Shown piece by piece: positions 47,303 through 55,878 of a stretch of 64,000 bases of DNA. The DNA is taken from NCBI GenBank assembly GCA_050246635.1, contig JBFWVR010000009.1, positions 1 through 64,000 on the forward strand. The letters are read 5' to 3'. Made by a program: the position numbers and the translations under genes. The number at the start of each line of letters is the position of its first letter. Position 1 is the stretch's first letter. Origin of the DNA: JBFWVR01 sp050246635. Its GTDB lineage: Bacteria; Acidobacteriota; Vicinamibacteria; Vicinamibacterales; UBA2999. The notes under the pieces are model-generated. The model ran no database searches. It was given only the letters and a program-made list of their open reading frames with translations, and was not told where the DNA came from.

Positions 47303-49060
47303 ATGAACGTGTTCCTGCGCCTGCTCGGCTACGCCCGTCGCGACCGCGCCCTGATGCTCGGGGCGGTCCTCGCGATGGCGTTGTACGGCGCCGGGTCGGC
47401 GGCCCAGGCCTACCTCATCAAGCCGATCATCGACGAGGTCCTGCCGAACCACGAGGCGCTCGGCACGGTGGCGTGGACCATCGTGATCGCCTACCTGATC
47501 AAGGGGCTGGGCGCCTACTTCTCGAGCTACCTGATGGACGACCTGGGACACCGGGTCGTCATGCGGGTGCGCAACCAGCTCTACGGGCACCTGCTGGATC
47601 AGTCGGCCGCCTTCTTCGCGCGTCGCACGACGGGCCAGCTGCTGTCGCGCATCGGGAACGACGTCGGCCAGGTGCAGCGGGCCGTGGCCGAGACGGTGGG
47701 GGACCTGGCGCGCGAGTCGCTGGCGCTCATCGGCTTCGCGGGCCTGTTGTTCTACTTCGACGCGAAGCTGGCGCTGCTCTGCATGACCGGCGCCCCGCTG
47801 GTGGTGTACCCGCTGGTGCGGATGGGCAAACGGCTGCGTATGGTCAGCCGCTGGAGCCAGGAACGCCAGGAGCACCTGTCGCACGTGGCCGGCGAGGCGT
47901 TCGCGGGCCATCGCATCGTCAAGGCGTTCGGCGCCGAGCGCCGGGAGACGGCCAAGTTCAGCGAGGCGTCGCACGAGCTGTACCGCACGAACCTGAAGGT
48001 GACCGGCGTGCTGTCGGCGCTGCCGCCCCTGATGGAGTTCCTCGGGGGCCTCGCGATCGCGGGCGCGCTCTGGTACGGCAGCCGGGAGATTGCCGGCGGC
48101 CGGCTGACGGCGGGGGAGTTCACCTCGTTCGTGGGCGCGCTGCTGATGATGTACGGCCCGGTGAAGAAGCTGAGCCGCGTCAACGCGAACCTGCAGCAGG
48201 CGGTGGCGGCGGCCGAGCGCGTCTTCGAGCTGATCGACATCCACACGGAGGTCGTGGACCAGCCGGGCGCGGCGGTGCTCCCGCCGTTCCACGACCGCAT
48301 CACGTTCGAGGACGTCGTCTTCGGTTACGAGGACGGCCACGGGCGTCACGCGCTCCGCGGCGTGAGCTTCACGGTGCGCGCCGGCGAGATGGTCGCGGTC
48401 GTGGGGCGGAGCGGCGCGGGCAAGACGACGCTGGTCAACCTGTTGCCGCGCTTCTACGACCTGACGAGCGGCCGCATCACCATCGATGGCGCCGACATCC
48501 GCGACGTGACCGTCGCATCGCTGCGCGCGCAGATCGGCATGGTGACGCAGGAGACCGTGCTCTTCGACGACACCATTGCCGCCAACATCGCCTACGGCGT
48601 GCCGGACGCCCCGCGCGAGGCCGTCGAGGCGGCGGCGCGGGCGGCCCATGCGCACGAGTTCGTGGCCGTGCTGCCGGAGGGGTATGACACCCGCATCGGG
48701 GAGCGCGGCCAGCGGCTGTCGGGCGGCCAGCGACAGCGCCTCGCGATTGCGCGGGCCCTCCTCAAGAACTCGCCCATCCTCATCCTGGACGAGGCGACCT
48801 CGGCCCTCGACGTCGAGTCGGAGCGGCTGGTGCAGGACGCCCTGCAGACCCTGATGATGAACCGCACGTCGTTCGTCATTGCGCACCGCCTCTCGACGGT
48901 GCGGCGCGCGGATGCGATCATCGTGCTGGAGCGCGGCCGGATCGTCGAGGTGGGCCGGCACGATGAGCTGCTGGCGCGGCCGGACGGGCACTATGCGCGG
49001 CTGCACCGGACCGAGCTCGTGGCCGGCGAGCCGCCGGCCGAAGTGCGGGCGGAGAGCTGA
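47303..49060 (+). CDS. msbA: Lipid A/lipid-flippase ABC exporter, MsbA-like
   Basis: A half-size ABC exporter (585 aa) fusing a six-helix membrane domain (about 1-310) to an ATPase. Walker A GRSGAGKTT is at about 367, the ABC signature LSGGQRQRLAIARAL at about 471, and Walker B ILILDEATSALD at about 491. The closest general type is MsbA, which flips lipid A or other lipid-linked sugars. Given its place after galE it could instead export a lipid-linked glycan (inference). It is followed 7 bp later by yicC. Confidence 0.88.
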   Translation: MNVFLRLLGYARRDRALMLGAVLAMALYGAGSAAQAYLIKPIIDEVLPNHEALGTVAWTIVIAYLIKGLGAYFSSYLMDDLGHRVVMRVRNQLYGHLLDQSAAFFARRTTGQLLSRIGNDVGQVQRAVAETVGDLARESLALIGFAGLLFYFDAKLALLCMTGAPLVVYPLVRMGKRLRMVSRWSQERQEHLSHVAGEAFAGHRIVKAFGAERRETAKFSEASHELYRTNLKVTGVLSALPPLMEFLGGLAIAGALWYGSREIAGGRLTAGEFTSFVGALLMMYGPVKKLSRVNANLQQAVAAAERVFELIDIHTEVVDQPGAAVLPPFHDRITFEDVVFGYEDGHGRHALRGVSFTVRAGEMVAVVGRSGAGKTTLVNLLPRFYDLTSGRITIDGADIRDVTVASLRAQIGMVTQETVLFDDTIAANIAYGVPDAPREAVEAAARAAHAHEFVAVLPEGYDTRIGERGQRLSGGQRQRLAIARALLKNSPILILDEATSALDVESERLVQDALQTLMMNRTSFVIAHRLSTVRRADAIIVLERGRIVEVGRHDELLARPDGHYARLHRTELVAGEPPAEVRAES

Positions 49061-49067
49061 CACGACC

Positions 49068-49958
49068 ATGATCAAGAGCATGACGGGCTTCGCGTCCCTG
49101 ACGCGCGACGAGGATCGGGGCACGCTGGGCCTCACCATCCGGGCGGTGAACCACCGGTTCCTCGATCTGCAGCTCCGGCTGCCGCCGACGCTGGCCGATC
49201 TGGAGCCGGCCATCCGGGCGCGGGTGCAGAAGCGGCTCGGGCGGGGGCGTGTCGAGGTGTCGCTGTCGCTCCAGCTGCGGCAGGCGCCGGCGCCCGACGT
49301 GGCCCTGAACGAGGAGTTCGTGGCCGCGCTGGCCGCGGCGATGGAGCTGGCGCGCGAGCGTGGGGTCATCGCGGGCACGTTGACCCCGGGGGACCTGCTG
49401 CGGCTGCCGCAGGCGCTCACGATCCGCGAGCGCCTGGCCGAGACCGGCTCGCTGGCCGAGGCCTTCGGGCCGGCGGTGGAGGCCGCGCTCGACGCCGGCA
49501 TCGACCAGCTCGAGGCCATGCGGATGCGCGAGGGCGCGCACCTCGCCGCCGACTTCGACCAGCGCAAGGCGTTGCTGGCCCGCCTGGTCGAGGAGCTGGC
49601 GGCGGCCGCCGATGCGGGGCGGCAGGAGCTCGAGGCGCGGCTCACCGAACGGGCGAAGGAGCTGGCGGCGCTCGTGCCGAACGACCCGGCCGTGGTGGCG
49701 CAGGAGATCGTGCGCGTCGCGCAGCGGTCCGACATCAGCGAGGAGGTCACGCGCTTCAAGGGGCACCTGGCGCACTGGGACGCGCTCGCCGCGAGCCCCG
49801 AGCCCTGCGGGCGCAAGCTGGACTTCCTGCTGCAGGAGATGAACCGCGAGGTGAACACGATCGGGTCGAAGGCCGACGGCGCGCTCGTGCCCGAGCGGAT
49901 CATCCAGGCGAAGGCCGAGCTCGAACGGCTGCGGGAGCAGGTCCAGAATGTCGAGTAG
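49068..49958 (+). CDS. YicC family protein (putative endoribonuclease)
   Basis: A 296-aa cytosolic protein. MIKSMTGFASLTRDE at the start, the VNHRFLDLQLRLPP segment and the C-terminal DISEEVTRFKGHL with GRKLDFLLQEMNREVNTIGSKA are diagnostic of the YicC family, for which E. coli YicC has endoribonuclease activity. The ATG at 49068 is chosen; the upstream frame is antiparallel noise inside msbA. It overlaps gmk by 11 bp, the common yicC-gmk arrangement. Confidence 0.92.
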   Translation: MIKSMTGFASLTRDEDRGTLGLTIRAVNHRFLDLQLRLPPTLADLEPAIRARVQKRLGRGRVEVSLSLQLRQAPAPDVALNEEFVAALAAAMELARERGVIAGTLTPGDLLRLPQALTIRERLAETGSLAEAFGPAVEAALDAGIDQLEAMRMREGAHLAADFDQRKALLARLVEELAAAADAGRQELEARLTERAKELAALVPNDPAVVAQEIVRVAQRSDISEEVTRFKGHLAHWDALAASPEPCGRKLDFLLQEMNREVNTIGSKADGALVPERIIQAKAELERLREQVQNVE

Positions 49959-50574
49959 GCGGGCCCGCGGGCTGCTCTTCATCGTCTCGGCGCCCTCGGG
50001 CACGGGCAAGACGACGCTGGTCGAGCGGCTCGTGCAGATCCTGCCGAACCTGCGCATGTCGCGGTCGTACACCTCGCGGGCCGCCCGCACCGGCGAGCGC
50101 GACGGCGTGGACTATAATTTCATCTCCCGCACCGAGTTCCTCGTGATGGCCGACCAGGGCCTGTTCCTCGAGTGGGCCGACGTCTTCGGCAACTGCTACG
50201 GGACGGCCCGTCCCGACGTCGAGCGCCTGCTGGCGGCGGGGCAGGACGTCGTGCTCGTCATCGACGTGCAGGGCGCCCGGCAGGTCAAGGCCTGCGGGAT
50301 CGATCACACGGCGATCTTCGTGATGCCGCCGTCCTTCCAGGTGCTCGAACAGCGCCTGCGGGGGCGCAGCAAGGACACGGAGGAGCAGATGCAGCGCCGC
50401 CTGCAGACCGCGCGTGACGAGGTCTCGAGCTACGCGGAGTACGACTACGTCGTCATCAACGACGCGCTGGAGGCCACGGTCGTGCGGCTGCAGGAGATCA
50501 TCGCGGCCGAACGATCGCGCACCCACCGGATGCGTGGCGCCGTCACCGAGATCATCCGCACCTTCGGGATCTGA
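49948..50574 (+). CDS. gmk: Guanylate kinase
   Basis: A 208-aa enzyme that phosphorylates GMP to GDP. The P-loop SAPSGTGKTT is at 14-23, and the GMP-binding region SRSYTSRAARTGERDGVDYNFIS and VLVIDVQGARQVK follow. The start overlaps the end of yicC. coaBC begins 3 nt downstream; the omega-subunit gene rpoZ, often found here, is absent. Confidence 0.95.
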   Translation: MSSRRARGLLFIVSAPSGTGKTTLVERLVQILPNLRMSRSYTSRAARTGERDGVDYNFISRTEFLVMADQGLFLEWADVFGNCYGTARPDVERLLAAGQDVVLVIDVQGARQVKACGIDHTAIFVMPPSFQVLEQRLRGRSKDTEEQMQRRLQTARDEVSSYAEYDYVVINDALEATVVRLQEIIAAERSRTHRMRGAVTEIIRTFGI

Positions 50575-50577
50575 CCC

Positions 50578-51780
50578 ATGGCTCTCATCGCACTCGGCGT
50601 GACCGGCGGCATCGGCGCCTACAAGGCGGTGGAGGTCGCGCGGGGCCTGCAGAAGCGCGGACACGACGTCGTGGCGGTGATGACCGGCGCGGCGACCCGG
50701 TTCGTGGGCCCGGTCACCTTCGAGGCGATCACGCGCCGGCGGGTGATCACCGACCAGTGGGAGCCCGGTGCCAACGCCGACATCGAGCACATCGCCCTCG
50801 CGGACGGGATCGACCTGCTGCTCGTCGCGCCGGCGACCGCCAACACCATCGCGCGCTTCGCGCAGGGACTCGGCGACGACTTCCTCACGACCCTCTACCT
50901 CGCGACACGCGCGCCCGTGCTGCTCGCGCCGGCGATGAACTCGAACATGTTCGCGCACCCCGCGGTCGAGACGAACCTCGGGATCCTGGCCGCGCGTGGC
51001 GTGCGGCTCGTCGAGCCGGGGGAGGGCTACCTCGCGTGCGGGTGGATCGGCAAGGGCCGCCTCGCGGAGCCGGACGAGATCGTCGCGGCGGCAGAGCGTG
51101 TGCTGAGGCCGTCCACCGCACTGGCCGGCCGGCGCGTCCTGGTGACGGCCGGGCCGACCTACGAGGACCTCGATCCCGTGCGGTACCTCGGCAACCGGTC
51201 GAGCGGCCGCATGGGGTTCGCGCTTGCCGCCGAGGCCGCCCGTCGCGGCGCCCAGGTCACGGTCGTCGCCGGGCCGACGACCGTGGAGGCGCCGGCAGGC
51301 GTCGAGATCGTGCGGGTGCGCGGCGCGCGCGAGATGCACCAGGCGGTCCTGAGCCGGGCCGGCGATCTCGACGTCGCGATCCTCGCGGCCGCGGTGGCCG
51401 ATTACACGCCGGCGAGCGTCGCGGCGCAGAAGGTCGCCAAGCAGGAGGGCCCGCTCACCGTCACCTTCGAGCGCACGCCGGACATCCTGGCGGATCTCGG
51501 GCGGCTCCCGTCCCGCCAGGGCGGGCGGCCGGTGCTGGTCGGCTTCGCGGCCGAGACCGAGGACGTCGTCGCGCGGGCGCGTGCCAAGCGCGAGCGCAAG
51601 CAGGTGGACCTGATCGTGGCCAACGACGTCTCGCGCGATGACGCCGGCTTCGAAGTGGAGAACAACGCGGTCACGCTGGTCGACGCGGCCGGGGCGGAGG
51701 ATGTGCCGCTCCAGTCGAAGGCCGCCGTCGCCGCACGGATCCTCGACCGGGTCGAGACGCTGCTGCAGAGCAGGCCCTGA
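50578..51780 (+). CDS. coaBC: Bifunctional phosphopantothenoylcysteine decarboxylase / phosphopantothenate-cysteine ligase
   Basis: A 400-aa enzyme for two steps of coenzyme A synthesis. The N-terminal FMN-dependent CoaC domain shows GVTGGIGAYKA, IEHIALADGIDLLLVAPATANTIA, PAMNSNMFAHPA and the catalytic cysteine in LACGWIGKGRL. The C-terminal CoaB domain begins at about residue 184 with VLVTAGPTYEDLDPVRYLGNRSSGRMG and includes AAVADYTP and the late IVANDVS. Full length, with no frameshift. Confidence 0.95.
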   Translation: MALIALGVTGGIGAYKAVEVARGLQKRGHDVVAVMTGAATRFVGPVTFEAITRRRVITDQWEPGANADIEHIALADGIDLLLVAPATANTIARFAQGLGDDFLTTLYLATRAPVLLAPAMNSNMFAHPAVETNLGILAARGVRLVEPGEGYLACGWIGKGRLAEPDEIVAAAERVLRPSTALAGRRVLVTAGPTYEDLDPVRYLGNRSSGRMGFALAAEAARRGAQVTVVAGPTTVEAPAGVEIVRVRGAREMHQAVLSRAGDLDVAILAAAVADYTPASVAAQKVAKQEGPLTVTFERTPDILADLGRLPSRQGGRPVLVGFAAETEDVVARARAKRERKQVDLIVANDVSRDDAGFEVENNAVTLVDAAGAEDVPLQSKAAVAARILDRVETLLQSRP

Positions 51781-51817
51781 GGCCCGGTAACCGGAAACCC
51801 GCATCAAGAAGAGCAGT

Positions 51818-52576
51818 GTGTCGGACGACTTTTCGGAACATCTCCGGTTCTTCGGTGAGCTTGGCGTGGCCGGCGTGAGCCGCGATCCGGCCTGGCGCCA
51901 GCGTGCGGTCGATCCGGAGGCGGCGGCGGCCGAGACCCTCGCCGCCGCGCCGCCGGCCGACGGCCCCGCCAGTGCGGCGGCCGCCGTTCGAACGACGGAA
52001 GCCGTCGGCGACCCCGCGGAGGCGCTCGCGACCCTGCGCGCCGAGATTGGCCCCCAGTGCACGCGCTGCAAGCTCGCCTCGCTCGGCCGCCGCCAGGTGG
52101 TGTTCGGGGTGGGACACCCGAAGGCCAATCTCATGTTCGTCGGCGAGGCGCCGGGGGAGGACGAGGACAAGCAGGGCGAGCCCTTCGTGGGCCGCGCCGG
52201 CCAGCTCCTCACCCGCATCATCGAGGCGATCGGCCTGACCCGCGAGCAGGTCTACATCGCCAACATCATCAAGTGCCGGCCGCCAGGCAATCGCAATCCC
52301 GAGCCGGATGAGGTCGCGACCTGCGAGCCTTTCCTCTTCCGGCAGGTCGACATCGTCCAGCCCAAGGTCGTCGTGGCGCTCGGCAAGTTCGCGGCGCAGT
52401 CGCTGCTCGCGCGGACCGACCCGATCACGCGGCTGCGTGGCCGGTTCTACGAGTACCGCGGCGTGCAGCTCATGCCGACCTTCCATCCGGCCTACCTCCT
52501 GCGCAACCCGTCGGCGAAGCGTGAGGTGTGGGAGGACATGAAGAAGGTCCGCGCCGTCCTGCAGGGCGACGAGTAG
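51818..52576 (+). CDS. Uracil-DNA glycosylase, family 4 (Fe-S)
   Basis: A 252-aa DNA repair enzyme that removes uracil. Motif GEAPGEDEDKQGEPFVG (109-125) and HPAYLLRN (223-230) are the active-site loops. Four cysteines, C81, C84, C153 and C169, match the 4Fe-4S ligand spacing of family 4 (16 residues between the last two). The first 70 residues are an Ala-rich, non-conserved tail. The start is a GTG at 51818 with only a weak GAGCAG before it. priA starts 4 nt after the stop. Confidence 0.92.
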   Translation: MSDDFSEHLRFFGELGVAGVSRDPAWRQRAVDPEAAAAETLAAAPPADGPASAAAAVRTTEAVGDPAEALATLRAEIGPQCTRCKLASLGRRQVVFGVGHPKANLMFVGEAPGEDEDKQGEPFVGRAGQLLTRIIEAIGLTREQVYIANIIKCRPPGNRNPEPDEVATCEPFLFRQVDIVQPKVVVALGKFAAQSLLARTDPITRLRGRFYEYRGVQLMPTFHPAYLLRNPSAKREVWEDMKKVRAVLQGDE

Positions 52577-52580
52577 GCGC

Positions 52581-54881
52581 GTGGCCGTACGCCTCGTGTC
52601 GGTCGCGGTGCCGGTGCCCGCGCTCGACCTGCTGACCTACCGCGTGCCGGAGGGCGTGCCCACGCCGGTGCCCGGCGCCCGCGTGGTGGTGCCGCTCGGC
52701 CGGCGCACGTTGACGGGCATCGTCACCGGCGAGGCCGCACCTCCGCCGCCGGGCGAGGCAGGCTTCGAACTGCGCGACGTCACCCGCGTCCTGGACGACA
52801 CCCCGTTCCTGCCACCGGAGATCCTCCAGCTCACCGAGTGGGTGTCGGACTACTACCTGGCGGGGCCGGGCGCGACGCTGGCTGCCGCGATGCCGCCGCA
52901 GGCGCTCACGAGCCGGGCCGACGCCTTCAAGACCGTGCGGGTGGCGGCCCTGACCGCCGAGGGCATCGACCTCGCCGATCGCATCGCCGCGAACCCACGG
53001 TGCGCGGGGGACGGGACGAACGATCTGCCCGCGCTGGGCACGCGCCAGCGCGAGGCGCTCGCGCTCCTGCGCGGCGCGCCACACGGGGTCGAGGCCCCCC
53101 GGCTCGCCGAGCGCGGCGTGTCGTCGGCCGTCGTGTCCCGCCTCAAGGCCATGGGGCTCGTGGCGATCCGGCAGGCGCGCGTCGAGCGGGATCCGTTCGA
53201 GGGAGGCGCCGGCCACACGCTCGGGGCGCCCGACCCGGCCGATCGCGATCGCCCGCTGACGGAGGAGCAGGCGCAGGTCGTCGACCACCTCGAGGCCGCG
53301 GCGGCGCAGCGCACGTTCCGCGTGGCCCTGCTGCACGGCGTCACGGGCAGTGGCAAGACGGAGGTGTACCTGCGCCTCGCCGAGCGTGTGCGCGCGTCCG
53401 GTCGCGGCGTGCTGATGCTGGTGCCCGAGATCGCGCTGACGCCGGCGGTGGCCGCGGTCTTCCGCGCCCGGTTCGGCGAGCGGGTCGCCGTGCAGCACAG
53501 CGGGCTCAGCGACGGCGAGCGCCACGACCAGTGGCACCGGATCCGCCGCGGGGACGTGGATGTCGTGGTCGGGACCCGTTCGGCGGTCTTCACGCCGCTG
53601 GCGCGGCCGGGCCTCCTCATCGTGGACGAGGAGCACGACACGTCCTACAAGCAGGACGAGACGCCGCGGTACCACGGGCGCGACGTCGCGGTGATGCGGG
53701 CCAAGTACGCGGACGCCCTCGTCGTGCTGGGTTCGGCGACGCCGTCCATGGAGTCGTACGCCAATGCGACGGCCGGGCGCTACGACCTGCTCGCCATGCG
53801 CCGGCGCGTGCTCGACCGCCCGCTGGCGGCCGTCACCGTCGTCAACATGCGCGACGCGCTGGCCGACCAGGGCCCGGAGGTCATCCTGAGCGCGCCGCTG
53901 CGCGACCGGATCGGCGCGCGTCTCGCGGAGCGGGAGCAGGTGCTCGTGCTGCTCAACCGGCGCGGATATGCCACGTCGGTCGTGTGCCGGCAGTGCGGCA
54001 GCACCGTCGACTGCCCGAACTGCAGCGTCTCCTTGACCATCCACACGGCACGCCGCGACTGGCGCGCCCGCTGCCACTACTGCAACTACGCGCGCCTCGT
54101 GCCGAAGCAGTGCCTCAACTGCGCCGCGCCGTACCTGGTGCACCAGGGGTTTGGCACCGAGCGCGTCGAGCAGGAGGTCTCGCGCCTCTGGCCCGAGGCA
54201 CGTGTGGGCCGGGTCGATCGTGACACCGTGCGCCGGCGAGGCAGCCTGACGGCGATGCTCGCGCGGTTCCAGCGGCGCGAGATCGACGTGCTCGTGGGGA
54301 CCCAGATGATCGCCAAGGGGCACGACTTCCCGCAGGTGACGCTCGTCGGGGTCATCTCGGCCGACATCGGGCTGGGGCTGGCGGACTTCCGCGCCGCCGA
54401 GCGGACGTTCCAGTTGCTGACGCAGGTGGCCGGCAGGGCCGGCCGGGGTGAACGCGCGGGTGAGGCCGTTATCCAGACGCTGTTTCCGAGCCATTACAGC
54501 ATCCGCATGGCCACCGCGCAGGATTATCCGGCCTTCTACGAGAAGGAGGTCGAGTTCCGCCGCGCGATGCGGTACCCTCCGGCCGTTGCGATGGTGAACG
54601 TCGTCGTGCGCGGGCCCTCGTTCGAGGACGCCATGAGCGCGGCCGGCGCGCTGGCCGGCCACGCACTGGAGGCGGGTGGGCAGACGGGGCAACGTGGCTT
54701 CGTCGTGCTTGGTCCGGCGCCGGCGCCGCTCACGCGCCTGCGCGGCGAGCACCGCGCGCAGTTCTTCCTGAAGGGCACCTCACGGGCCGCCATGCGGCAG
54801 GCGCTGCGGCGCGCCCTGGCGGCGCGACCGGAGCTGGCACGGCGGACGGCCGTCGACGTCGATCCGCTCACGGTGCTGTAA
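52581..54881 (+). CDS. priA: Primosomal replication restart helicase
   Basis: A 3'-to-5' superfamily 2 helicase (766 aa) that reloads the replisome at stalled forks. An N-terminal DNA-binding domain (LVSVAVPVPALDLLTYRVPEG) leads to Walker A HGVTGSGKTEVY (about 250), the DEEH box VDEEHDTSYKQDE (about 345), the zinc-binding cysteines (CRQCG, CPNC, CHYC, CLNC; about 470-514) and the conserved GTQMIAKGHDFPQVTLVGVISAD. All key motifs are intact. The GTG start at 52581 begins MAVRLVSVAV. Confidence 0.95.
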   Translation: MAVRLVSVAVPVPALDLLTYRVPEGVPTPVPGARVVVPLGRRTLTGIVTGEAAPPPPGEAGFELRDVTRVLDDTPFLPPEILQLTEWVSDYYLAGPGATLAAAMPPQALTSRADAFKTVRVAALTAEGIDLADRIAANPRCAGDGTNDLPALGTRQREALALLRGAPHGVEAPRLAERGVSSAVVSRLKAMGLVAIRQARVERDPFEGGAGHTLGAPDPADRDRPLTEEQAQVVDHLEAAAAQRTFRVALLHGVTGSGKTEVYLRLAERVRASGRGVLMLVPEIALTPAVAAVFRARFGERVAVQHSGLSDGERHDQWHRIRRGDVDVVVGTRSAVFTPLARPGLLIVDEEHDTSYKQDETPRYHGRDVAVMRAKYADALVVLGSATPSMESYANATAGRYDLLAMRRRVLDRPLAAVTVVNMRDALADQGPEVILSAPLRDRIGARLAEREQVLVLLNRRGYATSVVCRQCGSTVDCPNCSVSLTIHTARRDWRARCHYCNYARLVPKQCLNCAAPYLVHQGFGTERVEQEVSRLWPEARVGRVDRDTVRRRGSLTAMLARFQRREIDVLVGTQMIAKGHDFPQVTLVGVISADIGLGLADFRAAERTFQLLTQVAGRAGRGERAGEAVIQTLFPSHYSIRMATAQDYPAFYEKEVEFRRAMRYPPAVAMVNVVVRGPSFEDAMSAAGALAGHALEAGGQTGQRGFVVLGPAPAPLTRLRGEHRAQFFLKGTSRAAMRQALRRALAARPELARRTAVDVDPLTVL

Positions 54882-54886
54882 GCGGT

Positions 54887-54903
54887 CGGGCGCGCCGCGC
54901 CCG
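54887..54903. terminator. Hairpin between convergent priA and small gene
   Basis: CGGGCGC-GCC-GCGCCCG is a perfect 7-bp stem starting 6 bp after the priA stop and ending 6 bp before the stop of the convergent gene. There is no T-tract on either side. Confidence 0.4.
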
Positions 54904-54908
54904 CGACA

Positions 54909-55100
54909 TCACGCGCCCTGGGAGGTCACGGCCGCAGCCGGCGTCCACGACGGCGGGTCGCTCGCCGGGAACGACTCGTCGAGTGTCTCGTCCACGCGCT
55001 CCTCCTGCGCGCCGCGGCGCGCGAGGTCACGCGCGATCACCAGCACACCGGCAGCGACGATCAGCAGGCTCCCGCCCAACAGGAATCGTAACGTCCTCAT
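54909..55100 (-). CDS. Small membrane protein with DESFPASDPPSW motif
   Basis: A 63-aa protein. Residues about 4-24 form one hydrophobic helix (LRFLLGGSLLIVAAGVLVIA), followed by a charged stretch and the motif DETLDESFPASDPPSWTP, which recurs at the ends of many small bacterial proteins of unknown role. AGGAG lies 7 nt before the ATG. It is 28 bp downstream of the small Cys protein gene on the same strand, so the two are probably co-transcribed. Confidence 0.8.
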   Translation of the reverse strand: MRTLRFLLGGSLLIVAAGVLVIARDLARRGAQEERVDETLDESFPASDPPSWTPAAAVTSQGA

Positions 55101-55128
55101 CAGTGTTCTCCTGACGCGAGATGGCCGA

Positions 55129-55347
55129 TCAGCGCTGCGGAGCGGCGGTCGGCGGTGCGGCCGACGACCCCGCGGCCCGGGCCGGCTCGCCCGCCATGAA
55201 ACGGTTGCAGCCCCCATCGCCCTCGATCAGGACCCGGAACGGCTGGAGCGCCTCGTCGATGCACAGGCCGAGCGTCTTCGCTCCCACGCGCGCGTCCGGC
55301 TCGATCTGCCACCACTTGCAGTCCTGACAATTTCCCCACTCGCCCAT
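55129..55347 (-). CDS. Small cysteine-rich protein
   Basis: A 72-aa protein that I cannot name. MGEWGNCQDCKWWQIEPDA has a CxxC pair, and later single cysteines in LGLCIDEAL and GGCNRFMAG make four, which could bind zinc or an Fe-S cluster. The last 20 residues are Ala/Pro-rich. AAGGAGG sits 6 nt before the ATG at 55347, a strong sign that the gene is translated. It lies upstream of the small membrane protein gene. Confidence 0.75.
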   Translation of the reverse strand: MGEWGNCQDCKWWQIEPDARVGAKTLGLCIDEALQPFRVLIEGDGGCNRFMAGEPARAAGSSAAPPTAAPQR

Positions 55348-55584
55348 GCCGTGCCTCCTTCACCGGGTGTCCGATGACGGATGACGTTGCAAGGCGGGTA
55401 CCCGGGCTGGGGACTCGAACACGCGCGGCGCGCGCCCGAGATTGGGGCCGACCCTGCCAGAAGTGGGCAGCGCGGGCGTCAGGAAACGGGGACGGCCACC
55501 CTTCGAAGCTGGCGTGTGCCTTGCAACCCTCACACTGCGACGGCCCGCACATGACGTGCGCCGCCGACCACAGGGGAGAGGATC

Positions 55585-55752
55585 ATGCTGAGCTGGGCCG
55601 TGACGTTCCTGATCATCGCACTCATCGCCGGAGTGCTGGGCTTTGGTGGAGTGGCCGGCGCGGCCGCAGGCATCGCGAAGGTGCTCTTCGTGATCTTCAT
55701 CGTGCTGTTCCTGATCTCGATCATCAGCGGCGCGATTCGCAGACCCGTCTGA
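55585..55752 (+). CDS. DUF1328 (UPF0391, YtjA-like) small membrane protein
   Basis: A 55-aa protein made of two hydrophobic helices separated by a glycine-rich turn: LSWAVTFLIIALIAGVLGFG and AGIAKVLFVIFIVLFLISI. Length, the AAGIAK motif and the overall pattern match the DUF1328 family, often induced by stress. GGGGAGAGG precedes the ATG by about 6 nt. It is convergent with the M50 protease gene. Confidence 0.88.
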   Translation: MLSWAVTFLIIALIAGVLGFGGVAGAAAGIAKVLFVIFIVLFLISIISGAIRRPV

Positions 55753-55775
55753 CGACGTGATCGTGGGCCCGGGGG

Positions 55776-55799
55776 CGGGGCTCCAGCGCGAGAGCCCCG
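55776..55799. terminator. Hairpin between DUF1328 and the M50 protease gene
   Basis: CGGGGCTC (55776-55783) pairs with GAGCCCCG (55792-55799) across an 8-nt loop, between convergent genes. No T-tract is seen, so termination is only possible. Confidence 0.35.
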
Positions 55800-55878
55800 T
55801 CGCAGTCGCGCACGTGAGCCAACCCGTGCGATGAGGCGTCCGTGCGTGGTGGGGGCTCGCGGTCTGGGGAGCCGCGTC

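Noticed and set aside
49900..52221. 773-aa minus-strand frame opposite gmk and coaBC
   Set aside because: Shadow of well-conserved housekeeping genes.
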